From: Ypsolopha sequella
Lineage: Eukaryota; Arthropoda; Insecta; Lepidoptera; Ypsolophidae
DNA: 64,000 nt
Direction: 5' to 3'
NCBI GenBank assembly: GCA_934047225.1
Contig: OW203985.1
Location: 6,093,501-6,157,500 of the forward strand
Position 1 is the first letter of the stretch; the number at the start of each line of letters is the position of its first letter. The notes under the pieces are model-generated. The model was not told the origin of the DNA and did not search any database. It saw only the letters and a program-made list of their open reading frames with translations. The position numbers were made by a program, and so were the translations under genes. Of the stretch, positions 43,461-54,391 are shown piece by piece.

Positions 43461-44819
43461 ATAATAATTTATTGCAAAATTTTATTTATTTATGTATTTA
43501 CAATAAATTAAATTAAAGAAATTGATAGAAGTTGATACTTGTCGTTGTTGGTTCTTGATGGAACATTTGAAACATCTTGTCAATAAAACACATGTAATAT
43601 AGATATAAAGTGGAACAGTTACCAAGTATGTGTTTTATTGACAAGATTATTGACAAGAATTAAATTAAAAACTAAACTTAATCTAAATCAAAATTATTAA
43701 CAAATATAATGCCTATATTAAATAAAAAATGTTTTTTAAATCGTCGGCGTTGGGGAGGGTACCCAAGACGCTGGCAGCGTTACCTCGTTGGATCGCTAAG
43801 CTGATCGATCCTCTGACCGAGGTAAGCTCCGGCCCTTGGGTCACCAGAGGCGTCGACCAGGCGTGCCGACAATTCTTTAAAAAGTTGCCATGCGGCCGGG
43901 CCCCATGGTCCAAGGGTTTCAACACCGAACGGCGCAAACATGTAGCCCTCTCCGAGAGCCACATATCTGCGCCGCTTCAGGTTTTCAGCTGACTCCACAG
44001 CCGCGCCAGCCTTGGCTGAGGTCGCTCGTAGGTGGGACGGGGCGAGAGTGTCCACGCTATTCGCATCCCATACAAGCGACCTACCATTTTTCCATGCCAG
44101 GAGCGTCATCCCATCGGGCCGCTTGCCATCGGTGCGAATTATGCCCTTTGGTTCTAATGTGGCTGGTACGTAAGCGCTGGCAAGGGCCCGGCGGATGACG
44201 TCATTGAGGCTGGCGTGGCGTGAGAGTCGTCCAGCGCTGAATTTACAAGATCGTTAGATTTTACGTGCCCGTGTTGGCCGACGCCTTCTCCACAACGGCA
44301 ACGGTGGGGCTCGTTAAGTTTTGAGCCAAGCCGCAGGCCGCAGGCAAGGCTCAGGGTGTGTCTATCCAAAAGGGTACCGATGTTACTGGATGGGATCGCC
44401 ATCAGCCAGTATCCCGACTCACGCTCTCTGGAGGCCAGGAGACGAGCCCTGTCTGCTGGGGTAGATGATGTTTCCAAGAGGTTTTCCTGTACCCGTTTAC
44501 AGAGGGGCTCGTCCCATAGCCTCTGTGAGGATGGGGTAATGGGGTAATTTTTATTAGGGCACGCTGATTTCCAGGCGTTTCTGGCCTCATCCAAGCCCGA
44601 GACCTCAACGTCACCAAGTGACGGGTTTATTATACTACCGAAGAGGCCTCGTGTGCTGTGGATTGAAGACAGAAACGCGGGAAGGGCCACACTTGAACTT
44701 TTTCTAATTCCCAAACCACCCAACCGTACTGGTAAGGTGGCTTGGTTCCAACTCCGTTCATCGAGAGGACAATTTAGAATTTGGATCATTGTTTTTTCAA
44801 TTATCTTGTCAAGAGACTT
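43461..44819 (-). mobile_element. 5'-truncated RT element with 8-bp TSD
   Basis: Inserted into repeat K. ACTTTCCT occurs at both edges (43453-43460 and 44820-44827), and K resumes at tgtattgaaaaaaatt. On the minus strand it runs from a truncated 5' edge (44819) through RT-related coding sequence to an AT-rich 3' end. The 3' UTR has a perfect 20-bp stem: atcttgtcaataaaacacat (43574-43593) and its inverse (43628-43647). A variable-length duplication and 5' truncation fit target-primed reverse transcription. Confidence 0.85.
43713..44789 (-). pseudogene. RT-element protein, C-terminal part, frameshifted
   Basis: The first frame (44789 to about 44230) contains LPVRLGGLGIRKSSSVALPA and later DRARLLASRERESGYWLMA and EPHRCRCGEG, a Cys-containing motif. 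A frame change near 44230 gives a second frame with LNDVIRRAL, DGKRPDGMTLL, GRSLVWDANSVDTLAPSHL and YMFAPFGVETLG. Another change near 43810 gives SLAIQRGNAASVLGTLP and the stop. I recognise the order RT tail, C/H cluster, DGKRPDG…WD from animal RT-encoding elements. The second block may be a PD-(D/E)XK-like nuclease, which I cannot confirm. At least two frameshifts: inactive. Confidence 0.8.
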
Positions 44820-44827
44820 ACTTTCCT

Positions 44828-44890
44828 TGTATTGAAAAAAATTAATAAAATTTATTGATCTTTAATAGGGATTCTATTTATAAACAATTA
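44828..44890 (+). repeat. Repeat K, copy 4, right piece
   Basis: tgtattgaaaaaaatt, gatcttt, agggattct, ataaacaat match 1384-1446, so the insertion split one copy. Confidence 0.75.
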
Positions 44891-44909
44891 TTTAACGTTA
44901 TTTAATAAC

Positions 44910-45180
44910 ACAATTTTTGAACGAGCGAGCGAAGCGAACATACTTCTTCAATCTACTTGAACAATCAGGTGGCGTTTGTATGTATGTATGTATGTTTGTC
45001 CGACGATAACTCTAGTATTGTTAATCGGAACATCATGAAATTCGGTAGGTGAGTAAATGAGACAAAAACAATTTTGTAAATTTAAGCATGAGCCAAATTA
45101 GTCAAGGGGTTGCCGAGATATGGAGTTGGGGTTCGCGAGTTTACAGTTCGGGGTGAACTACTGGTTTGTTTGTCTGTACT
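44910..45180 (+). repeat. Dispersed repeat Q
   Basis: aacgagcgagcgaagcgaac, (TATG)n near 44980, ccgacgataactctagtatt, catgaaattcggtaggtgag. A single copy here; the opening motif looks like a common lepidopteran repeat. Non-coding. Confidence 0.45.
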
Positions 45181-45229
45181 CAATACCCCATGAAATAAGA
45201 AGTCATATTAGTCTGCCTCTATGGAAATC

Positions 45230-45490
45230 CCTCAACCGACTTCGAACGCAGGTGGGCCGATGCAAGGAGACCCGTCGACCCTAAGCAGATGAGGTATTAT
45301 AAACAAATACCACACAGTGCAATGTGGCGTTGCCGCTCAGGCTAGGCTCCCTCTGCTCTCATGCCCTGCTTGCCCAAACTCCTGCACGTAGGACGACCTT
45401 TGGAAGGCTACGGCAAATGTAGTCGACCTGGCCACCTACTGCAATGGATTTCTATAGTGTTTAACCAGCGACACGAGAAGAAGAAGAAGT
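45230..45490 (+). repeat. Non-LTR 3' end with (GAA)n tail
   Basis: ccgctcaggctaggctccct, ctgctctcatgccctgct, gacgacctttggaaggctac, then gaagaagaagaag. Directly followed by a SINE head, suggesting that the SINE landed in the tail. Confidence 0.6.
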
Positions 45491-45491
45491 C

Positions 45492-45760
45492 TGCCTCTGT
45501 AGTATAGTGGTTCGGGTAATCGACAACTAATCCGGAGGTCTCGAGTTCAAATTCCGTAGGGGCACATGTTAACCCGTGGATCCAATTTGTGTCCGAAGTA
45601 CGGTGATAATAATCGTCGTTGGAATGTGGGTGTATTAGTGTAGATTGTGACTTGCATTCCACAGTCCACACCCGGAAACTCCTCTGACACTCCCTCGGGT
45701 ATTCATGTCGGGAGGATGTATAAAATATTACTGTCAAAACGAACTAAAATATATAGAAAT
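45492..45760 (+). repeat. tRNA-headed SINE, near full length
   Basis: The head at 45492-45564 is 73 nt. tgcctct pairs over 7 bp with aggggca; box A-like tagtatagtggt; box B gagttcaaattcc. It most resembles a tRNA of the Asp/Glu kind with a degraded anticodon arm. The body (gtgacttgcattccacagtc, cgggtattcatgtcg) is shared, inverted, with 2095 and 35160, and ends in an AT-rich tail. RNA polymerase III transcription is inferred from the boxes. Confidence 0.78.
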
Positions 45761-45847
45761 ATATAAAATAATACAGTACTTAGTATTGACTGAATGGTAA
45801 AAACATGATCTTTTTGCCGTTATCTTAAACAGAGTATAATCCTGCTA

Positions 45848-45905
45848 AGTTTGTTGCCCTTCTTCTTAGCTAGACTAATCGATTGGATGGAGTTAGGCAC
45901 AATAG
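45848..45905 (+). repeat. Non-LTR fragment (family of 22566)
   Basis: gttgcccttcttcttagcta, gactaatcgattggatggag resembles the 5' part of the 22990-22566 copy. Confidence 0.55.
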
Positions 45906-46414
45906 TTATTTATTTAACGTTTTTGTATTTATTTATTTTTATTTCAACTCTGTTATATTTATCGCCTCACAATTATTAGTTATTCCTATATTTTTATTCT
46001 GATAAGTAAGTATATAATATTATTAAATCTATATAAACCAAACTTATTTTTAGAATAGGGTATTGTATAGGGAACAAGTTAATTGACAAATGAACAAACA
46101 CCGAGACAGGTGATCCTTGACACGGGTTTCTTTCTATCAACCTATTTACAGTGTAAAATTAAAGGCGATTCTGAAGGCTTTAATTTTAGTTTTAGTACTG
46201 TCAAAACCTACATTTTTCCAAAGTAATTTTGCTTCTAGCTGTGCCTAACTATTAAGGACTCTGGTGATGCCTTTTGACGATATCATGAAATCAGTTAAAA
46301 CTAAAGCGGTCACCTTGCTCCGCTCCACTCCGCTCGGCTCCTAAATTTATGATCACCAGCAAATTCACCACGTTCCTACTCGCTTCGCTTGTCGTTGCAC
46401 TTATTTTTGACTTT

Positions 46415-46525
46415 TTCTTGAAAGAGGTGTGTCAGGATCGTAGCAGATAGAAATCTGTAGTCTCTGCCTAAACGTCTGGGAGACAGGTGTGAGTGTATGT
46501 ATGTTTGTTGAAAGACTATCGTATT
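46415..46525 (+). repeat. Short 3'-tail-like repeat
   Basis: tcaggatcgtagcagataga, aatctgtagtctctgcctaa, gtctgggagacaggtgtgag, then tgtatgtatg. Resembles a common lepidopteran retroelement end; single copy here. Confidence 0.4.
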
Positions 46526-46929
46526 TTGTTTCAATATACTTCAAGATACAACTAATTTTACGATGTATCCACGTCGTTACGTTATTTTTTGTCAATGTGT
46601 TCCAAATATGTAGGATCGATATTGATTTCCACTCAAATAGTAACGCTTAATTTAATCAAATATTTTTTAATCCACTCTTATCAGCCTCATCCACTAATTC
46701 CGTTCAAAATTAACCGCAAACCTCACATTACCCCTCGCCCCTTTCGTCCCCCGATGACGTCCACTTTTATGGAGTTATCATGTTTGGAGATTATTTATTC
46801 AAAGCCGTAGGGGTCCGTAGCTGGCATTAATTACCGCCTTAACGACCTTCTCCCCGCACTTAGTACCCCGGACACGTGTCCAGTGGACAAACAAATATGA
46901 ATGTGACTGAAGACTGAAAGGAAAGGGAA

Positions 46930-47350
46930 ATATTGTGTCAGGTAATAGTAGTTTATGCTACAAGGGCGAAAAGGAATAAATTACGAGGACGAACGAGCGT
47001 AGCGAGTGTTTTAAACGTAACCGAGTATGTATTGCTCTTACGCCCGTGTATCATACTACGTTTTTCAATGCATAGTGTCACACTATTAGTGTGAGAAAAT
47101 AAAACAAATATAATCAAAGAAAACAATTTAATTATTAAAGTTGAAATTGGCTCAAAAATACTGTATCCAGAGCCGTTAAACAGTGGAAAAAAAAGTATAA
47201 CATGTATGGTTCACAGGAAAGGTTGCAGGTTAGCTAACTTCTCGTAAATAAATTTAAAAAAATAATAATAAAGCCCAAGGGCAAAATAAACGACTTTCTG
47301 TTCGGTTTTGATGCATAAAAAGTGAGGCTTTACGAGCACTTCCATTGAAA
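46930..47350 (-). repeat. Dispersed repeat P, copy 2
   Basis: Inverted relative to 36530-36920, with similar extent and the same landmarks. See that entry. Confidence 0.8.
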
Positions 47351-47354
47351 AGTA

Positions 47355-48950
47355 GTTTACTAACGTACATCCACATTAGGACTTAAGTCCTCAACTACGA
47401 AACCTACCTCTATCAATTACACATCAAGAGCTGCTATCCAACCGTTTAATATCTGACCACACTTCGAACAAACACTAAACAAATGAATATATCTCTTAGA
47501 TAGAAGGCCAAAGGGTTTATTTTGAACCGCTAAAGTAGAACATTGAATCTGACTTAGATTGATACGGTAATACATACACGATCAAGTGCAGAGAAGAGCT
47601 GTTAAAACTATTAAGTTGATGACTTGATGTATCGTTTTGAAAGTGCTAAATAAGAGGTCCACCTCTTGATAAACGTAGTCCGATATTTGCAATAACTTTT
47701 AACTCACGAGCCGCTTTTTTTCATTTTAGTCGATACAGGTAACCATGTTGATGAGGACTTGAGGATTCTTAATATTTTCTAACCGATCTTGGTCGAGCGT
47801 TAGGATCTGTAAGCGATGTGAATAACGCAAAGGGGAAAAAGACGAATCACTTTTGCAAGTGTTTGTACCTATGTTTAAAGAGGTTAAAAAAGAGGTTTAT
47901 ACTTATTTTTACTAAAAATTACTTACATTCTTGAAATTGTTATAAAATCTTAGAGAATGCTGTATGTTATGGTTTTCAAAGTATAAAAATCGTTTATTTC
48001 AAAACTAGGTTCCATAAAATTACATTAGGTATACAAAACATTAATTAACATTAGGTTTGTTTAGTCGAAATTAATTAATTTTTTTGTATAAACGTTTCCA
48101 AAAGCGATTAGTTTTTTCTTACATTTAATGGTCGGTTGCGCCAAACATGCTCTTGCGTTTGGACAATTTAGTATATTAAAACAAAATATTTTTAACAATA
48201 AAATTTGTGTAAGTAGTTAAGAAGTTGAACTATATTATAATTTTTCAGATTTGACACAAGTATCACAAGTATCGAGAAAAAAATCGGAAGGATCACTAAA
48301 ATCACGAAAAACGCAATTTGGCGTTGCAAACAGAAAAAAAAAATATTTTTGTTCCAGATTAAAATATTTTTTAGCGTAAAGAGATCAAAGTTATTCCTAT
48401 AATATTTGAATATTTTTTTCCTTTCATTATTTAAAAAGAAATACACAAACATTCAAATTCTTTTTGATTTTCTCTTATATCAGCACAAACTTTACCCTCA
48501 ATTGCACTTTGATAGCTTTGTAATGAAGGCATCGCTTCTTATTACCGCCATTTATTACATAACTAATGTTGCAGGCAATGCGGTGAACTGGGCACTCGTG
48601 TAATGGCCGGGTAATGACTAATTGAGAGATATATGCGGTTATAGAACCTTGGCAAGGAAAGATCTCAGATAAAATTGTTCGCGCTCTTTCGTTGAGAAAG
48701 TTACATGAATATACACTAAGTCAATGTGGGTGGGTATAGATGTTTTCCTGTTAGCCTAGTATTGGCAATATATATTTTATACAAAAGAAGTTCTAGAATA
48801 AAATTATTCAACAATCAATTTAGTAAAAAAAATAAAAAAAAATACACATATCGAATTTTTCAGCTCTCACGGAGCAGAGCCTAGAGATTTGTTTTTTTTT
48901 AAGTGTTCACATTTGTTACGCTTACTTTATAGTATATTCCAGCATCTTAT
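47355..48950. other. Unassigned AT-rich stretch
   Basis: 1.6 kb in which I recognise no gene, RNA or repeat. ORFs at 48192-48603 are low-complexity (Ile/Leu/Phe-rich) and likely chance. Confidence 0.5.
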
Positions 48951-48954
48951 TTGT

Positions 48955-49080
48955 GTACAAGACAAGACAAGACAAGACAAATACTTTATTGTACACCGAA
49001 ATAAATAAAACAAGTATAAGAACAAACTTATAAAAGCTGGTAACAATTGGCGGCTTTATCACTTAAAGCGATTTCTTCCA
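48955..49080 (-). repeat. Non-LTR 3' end with (TTGTC)n tail
   Basis: On the minus strand: gaagaaatcgctttaagtga, taaagccgccaattgttacc, tttcggtgtacaataaagta, then repeated ttgtcttgtcttgtc. The signal aataaa is followed by a pentanucleotide tail. 5'-truncated. Confidence 0.65.
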
Positions 49081-49084
49081 GACA

Positions 49085-50250
49085 AAATGGGTGAAAATTA
49101 ATTGTTAGAAAAAAGTTTGTTGTTTCATACATTTTGGCCGGGTAGCTATATAACTTTCCTATAAGTTATATTCTCCATAGTAAAAGTTGTTCGGATAGAC
49201 GAAATATATCATCTTTCCTTGAGGTACATCTCAGGATAAGTAATTTTGAAACAGTACGCTCATACAGGCACATTTTTGTTGGACCTAAAAATTAATTTAA
49301 TCAATTTAAATTTTAACCAGAAATCTTACAAATAAATATATCAATATAAAAAAAAGACCTTTAATTGCTACTGAAACAATTACAATTGAAACTTCGTACA
49401 CAAAATGCGCGCACCAAAAACAATTTTGCATTAAAATGCACGTCAAATAGCAAACCGCTTCCTCAAGCCCATGTTTAAGTTTTGACAACTAATTAGCTAT
49501 AAAGACAAGGCTTGGTTGCAAAACCATACTGGGATACTTGTTATAATTAGCCGATTGGATCTACAGACTAGATATTTCCTGAGCAGGCCAAGAATCTTAT
49601 TGAAAATTATTCCAATGCTATCCCTTTCATCCATCGGAAATCTAAAAGAGACAGTAATTACATCTTCTATGCAGTCGGTAGTCGTATAAGAACGGAGTTA
49701 GGGAGTTATTCAAGTTGCAGTCACAATGGCAGTAGAATGTTTTCCAGTAAATTTATGATCCCACTTTAAGCGGCTGTGAATAGTACTCGCGCAGCTGCAG
49801 ATACAAGGATTTGACTGAAAAGGATTCAGGGAAATTTAAAAAAGAAATAAGGAAATGAAAACTAATATTGAAAACATCCGCAGCAGGTTGGGAAGATCAA
49901 AACAATACACCGCGTGCTTTTGTTGGTTATATTGAGTTGTCAATGTCAAGTTGTTTTGGATAATTAATTAAAAATTACTAATCTGACCAAATCGTTGCGT
50001 GTGGAACTTCTTTAGTTTTTCGTTTGTTCAAAAAATTACATCAAAATGTGATGTCATCAAAAATTCGAGTTGAGTTGAAATTTGAAACATCAATTACTCG
50101 AGTCCTGTCGTCATAGAGGAAGTTATTTTATCTATGCCTGCCGTGCACACATGGTTAAAATGGAGATCTTACCAAACTTCGCCATAAATAAGGGTTACGA
50201 AGGTAATTCTTCTACAAAGTTAGAGTTAAAAAAACGTAAAAATATAAATA
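49085..50250. other. Unassigned stretch
   Basis: The aaaagttgtt…agacga motif at 49190 is shared with other repeats. Otherwise nothing recognised. Confidence 0.45.
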
Positions 50251-50254
50251 AAAT

Positions 50255-50913
50255 AAAATAAAAATCTTTTATTACAGAGACAAGCTCCATATTGCGTAAG
50301 TAACAGATTAGACACTTATTTACTGTTAGTAACAGGTAATTTAAAACAAAACAAATAATTAAAAAAGGAGACAATAAAGAGACCCTACGGAAAGGGCTTC
50401 AGAAACCCTGCCCTTTTCGTCTCTTTAAAAAGATGGACACTAGTCCAGTGCTTCATAAAAGGCATCCAGTCTTATCCGGTTATCACCTGTAGAAGACTAT
50501 TGGAGCTACTCCGCACTAGATGCATCAGGGACGCGGTTCGCAGCCTAATGATAGTAGAGAAGCTATCGACTCCAGTCTCTGCCAGCATCCCTGCACTGCA
50601 GTAGTCAGTACCGTCGCAGCCCCAACAGCGCTCTAAAAGCATTTTGCCTTTTTGGTATAGTACACCAATAGGATGTGGACAAAGAATGGCAGTATGCCTT
50701 GAATAGGGTGATTTTAACTGTTTTTGTACAACGTGCAAATCTAGTTAAATAGACCAAATTTTTTACGTCAAAACTTTTATGAAACGACGAAGTACCGACC
50801 GACGTCACAGTCGTTTTACAACACCGCCATCGGATTAAAACTTTGGATAAACAATAAACATTTATCACGGCTTCTTCCAAAACTTTTCCCTCGAGATGTC
50901 TTTCATTTAACAA
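50255..50913 (-). pseudogene. Non-LTR RT C-terminal remnant and 3' end
   Basis: On the minus strand one frame gives FARCTKTVKITLFKAYCHSL then NAFRALLGLRRY (50913 to ~50605). After a frameshift near 50630 another frame gives AETGVDSFSTIIRLRTASLM and HLVRSSSNSLLQVI (to 50472). The order VKI/LFKAYC … AFR-LL-L-R … GVDSF--IIR-R-ASL--R-R-S-NSLL is one I know from the C-terminus of insect non-LTR reverse-transcriptase proteins. An aataaaag signal and a (TTTTA)n-type tail at ~50255-50280 mark the 3' end. Inactive. Confidence 0.75.
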
Positions 50914-50914
50914 T

Positions 50915-51540
50915 CTTAACCAACAACCAACATCACGGACCCCAATAACATTTGGTAGTCTTGGACATTGAAGGTCTAAGAATGCTGGGTGTTATGTATT
51001 TCTCGGAGAAAAGCGATCAATCACGCGCAATATTCATGGAGCAAAGTTGTAAGCATCACTTTCACGAAGTCTGGTGGTGGTCGAATGTTCTTGTCGCAGG
51101 GAATACAAGTTTTAAGTATCTTTAGTTGGTACTTTAATGGGAATGTACTGAAAGATGCTTGCTTGCAATTGCAATCAATTAGAGAGAGTTAATAACTAAC
51201 TATAAATATACATTTTAGACCATTTTGGTTGGAGCAAATACTGAGACCGTGGCTAACGAAGTTAATTATACGACAAAAAAATTACGATAGGGTTACGAAT
51301 CAAAATCGGGCCTCTTGATTTTTCTGACCCAACCATAGATATTTAGATAATGTACCTGCTGGATCCAACGTGTGCAAGAAAACAATCTTTAAATTTTAGA
51401 AACCAATTTTATCTTGACATTCAAAACAAAATGTACTATTTAATGGTGAGTAAAGTATTGTTCGTCTATGGTAAAGCTGATTTTTTTACAATAAAATTGC
51501 AAGCTATCACAGGTCTAATATATTTTGAATAAATAATTAT
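50915..51540. other. Unassigned stretch upstream of the RT remnant
   Basis: May contain further decayed 5' sequence of the same element, but I cannot identify RT motifs in it. Confidence 0.4.
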
Positions 51541-51541
51541 T

Positions 51542-51689
51542 TAATTTGATACTTGTAAATGCAAGAAAAATCACAATTATTTTCAAGATATATTTCGGCC
51601 CACTTTGGGGCCGGCATCAGTCGAATGTGGGCCGAAATATATCTCGAAAATACTTTAATTGTGATTTTTCTTGTACAAGTACCAAATTA
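51542..51689. mobile_element. Palindromic element, 148 bp
   Basis: tgcaagaaaaatcacaatta, aagatatatttcggccca is mirrored at 51620-51689 (tgggccgaaatatatctcga, attgtgatttttcttg). Arms ~65 bp around ctttggggccggcatcagt. A fragment of the same family lies at 7840-7880. Confidence 0.88.
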
Positions 51690-51943
51690 AATAAAAAGCT
51701 TGTTATAGCCAAATACATATATTTATTTCAAGAATTATATTTATTAGGAGCTAACACAAACTGAATATTACTATTTATTAAAACTACTTTAATAGAAGAT
51801 AAGTTGGTTGCCATCTGACGGCAGCCATTAGAACCGCCTGTGTATTAGTGTGTTATTACAATTTATGAAATTTTTCAAGAAACTGTCATGTCGAATCAAG
51901 TGTACTATTACCTCCCTCTTCAGTTTTCAAGGAAAAGGTGACT

Positions 51944-52568
51944 TAAAGTAGAGCCACTGAGTGATGGCGCCTATGACGTTTAAATACCTACCTACAAAGT
52001 ATCATAATTATTTATAAGCAAGTGTGAATAAAAAAATGCAATACTTCATTGTTGATAGTGATGGAATACTTGTTTCGGTTATTATTTTTCGATTTGAATG
52101 TTGCTTTATTGTGCAATAGAATTCGTATAGAAACAAAGATTTTTTTTTTCTTGGAAAAGAAGTTTCTCATTTTTTATAGGTCGTGTTTGGGGTCGCCAAG
52201 TAACGCAATAATATTTAATTAAAAACAAAACAATGACGAAGTTAAACTAAACGAAAATAAATGATAGTAAAATACTTTTTTCGATTTAGATATTTAAACA
52301 ACTCTTTCCAACTTCGCTCAGGGTGTTGAGGGGCCCCCTGAGCTTGGGGGCCCCGGGGCACTACACCGCCCTAGCCCTCCGATAGCTACGCCATCCACTG
52401 GGTTTGGTACATTTTCCTTTTGTATTATTATGTTGAATGTTAAATGACGTGTCTAATGTTTACTCAACTCACACTTGAATTAAATTTTTAGCCGAAATTT
52501 GAAATGTACCTCATCATCATCACTAAATGCAGCTGTCATAAGTGCCATCACTCAGTGGCCCTACTTTA
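51944..52568. mobile_element. TIR element, 625 bp
   Basis: taaagtagagccactgagtg, atggcgcctatgac is inverted at 52537-52568 (ccatcactcagtggccctac, ttta). Inside, 52315-52400 is a GC-rich block (gaggggccccctgagcttgg, gggccccggggc) whose inverse begins cagtggatggcgtagctat, resembling a hAT-type end. No transposase. Confidence 0.75.
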
Positions 52569-52609
52569 GACGCACCGCACTTACTTTAATCAAGTAAAGA
52601 ATAAAGTTA

Positions 52610-52813
52610 ATGTTATATCAAGAGGTTAAATCATTAGCAGAAGAAAGAGAACAGTGGCGGTTACTCCATACATCGCACAGTTGGAGGCTTAGCTACGGAA
52701 AGTCTAGAACCCAACGCGAATGGCTTAAAATGAGAACCATGAACACACACACAGGCAGACTTCCTGTTGAACAAGAACACGCTCCGAGCGACGCTATGCC
52801 GGCGACGGAATGA
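52610..52813 (+). pseudogene. Possible RT-protein C-terminus
   Basis: The 67-residue frame starts MLYQEVKSLAEEREQWRLL. A short 'R-LA-DR--WR-L' block before a nearby stop is common at the end of RTE/Jockey-type RT proteins, so this may be such a remnant. Evidence is one short motif only. Confidence 0.3.
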
Positions 52814-52864
52814 CGCTCCAGCCACCACACCAGTGCCGGATCTAGTCTACTTGATGTCCTATGT

Positions 52865-53512
52865 CAGTGTTTCCCAGTCCATCGGTCCGCAGACATTTCC
52901 TGCTGGTCCGCGAAAAATATTCTGTTCAGTCGCCACGTCGCGTCGGACAGAAGACGCACGACCACGACATATTTATGTGAAAAAGCCTTTTCAGCCATGA
53001 CAATGAGCGTTTTTTCGTTGTTTTTTCTTTTCTTAGTTCTTAGTTTTTCTCCAGATGGCGCTGTCCATGTCACCATAGACAAAATGTGTTTCGTAGCAAT
53101 CAATGTCAAAGTGGTTTTTCGTTTGTTTGGAATTGGTGCATATTTTGTCTTTGATTCTATTGCTAAAGAATACGACAGTGCCATCTAGCATCTAGGAATC
53201 TTATTTAATACTAAATATGACGTAAAGAAAAACGCTCATTATAAAAACAAAACAAAGAAACAGAATGGATGTAAATGCAATTCTTCGTGTTTCCGAAACC
53301 AAACTACAGCGGTGGCTATCAATTATTTTGGCAACGAAACTGCAACATATTTCAAATTAATTTTTCCTTTTCTATTTTTCAAGTATTTTCAGCTAATAGT
53401 TCAAGTAATAAAGCACTTCATAAGAAACAAATAATGGTTTTATTTCGTACCGGTCCGTGAAACGTTTTTCATTTTTTACCGGTCCGCAGGTAGAAAATAC
53501 TGGGAAACACTT
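52865..53512. mobile_element. hAT-type non-autonomous element, 648 bp, TSD TCCTATGT
   Basis: 8-bp duplication TCCTATGT at 52857-52864 and 53513-53520. Ends CAGTGTTTCCCAGT and, inverted, AAGTGTTTCCCAGT, with cggtccgcag repeated subterminally (52890, 53480). Length of the duplication and CAGTG…-type ends match hAT elements. There is no recognisable transposase or dimerisation domain. It contains another inverted-repeat insertion. Confidence 0.9.
53005..53242. mobile_element. MITE nested in the hAT element
   Basis: aatgagcgttttttc (53005) against gaaaaacgctcatt (53229-53242), with a second inverted pair agatggcgctgtc (53053) / gacagtgccatct (53176). Confidence 0.7.
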
Positions 53513-53634
53513 TCCTATGTAATCTCAGCTCATGGCGCCCATTTTGCCATTCGAAGTGCCAAGCTTTTGCAGACATTACTAGTTTCGTATAAAGAACACC
53601 TGCATATTTTGTAGTTAGATTTTAAATACTTTTG

Positions 53635-54354
53635 GCAAGTGCGAGGCGCACAAAGGGTTTCACACCACACAATACGGGTACTGAACCCTAAAAACATTAC
53701 GGTAAATAACAACAAAACAGATGCCAAACAACACCAAGCCGACAAAAAACAGGGCTCTAAAATGGCTCTACCTGACAATTAATTCGGCACCTTACCAAAA
53801 TTACCAATTTTACCAAAATTAAAATTAAAATTAAAATTATTTATTGTTTTTACTTTAGAGTATGTACAAAAACTGACCAAATTTAAAACTTGTATATTAC
53901 GGACGTAAAAAAAAGGCGGAAGGAGTAGCAGCTAAGTAACTAATGAAGCATAGCAATGGCGGCGGTTTGTAGGTGTGTGAGTGGACTTACTATGGAAATT
54001 GGCTTACTATGATGTGAATGGGCTCTTGCGTAAAAGCGGGTCGGCTTACTAGGGGTGCTTTAGTTGTTTGTTAGCGAAACTCTCTCCGAGATATTTTAAC
54101 GTCCGTGTTGTACAGATAGAGCTTAAACAAATACCTAAGGTTAAAAATTCTATGTTTTAGAGATTTTTTGTATGGGGATTCCCTTTGGGATTAAATTTTT
54201 TGTTATTATTATTTGTAGTAATACGTATTCTGTGAAAATTTCAACTGGCTACCTATTACAGCTGGAGCTGTAGCTATCTCTGTGACAGACGAACGGACCG
54301 TGGAGACTTAGTAATAGGGTCTGTTTGGCACCCTTCGGCTGCGGAACCCTAAAA
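53635..54354 (+). repeat. 'ccggccaagtgcgag' element, long copy with insertion
   Basis: ggcaagtgcgaggcgcacaa, agggtttcacacc, aatacgggtactgaacccta near the left; ttttttgtatggggattccc, tgaaaatttcaactggctac, gagacttagtaatagggtc, ggctgcggaaccctaaaa at the right. The left half parallels 62255-62450, so these belong to one subfamily. Confidence 0.7.
53893..54113. mobile_element. Small TIR insertion
   Basis: tattacggacgtaaaa at the left and its approximate inverse ttttaacgtccgtgttgta at the right. It splits the element at 53635-54354. Confidence 0.55.
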
Positions 54355-54391
54355 GCAACAAAAAATACAAAAAGCCTAGTAGTTAAGTGGC

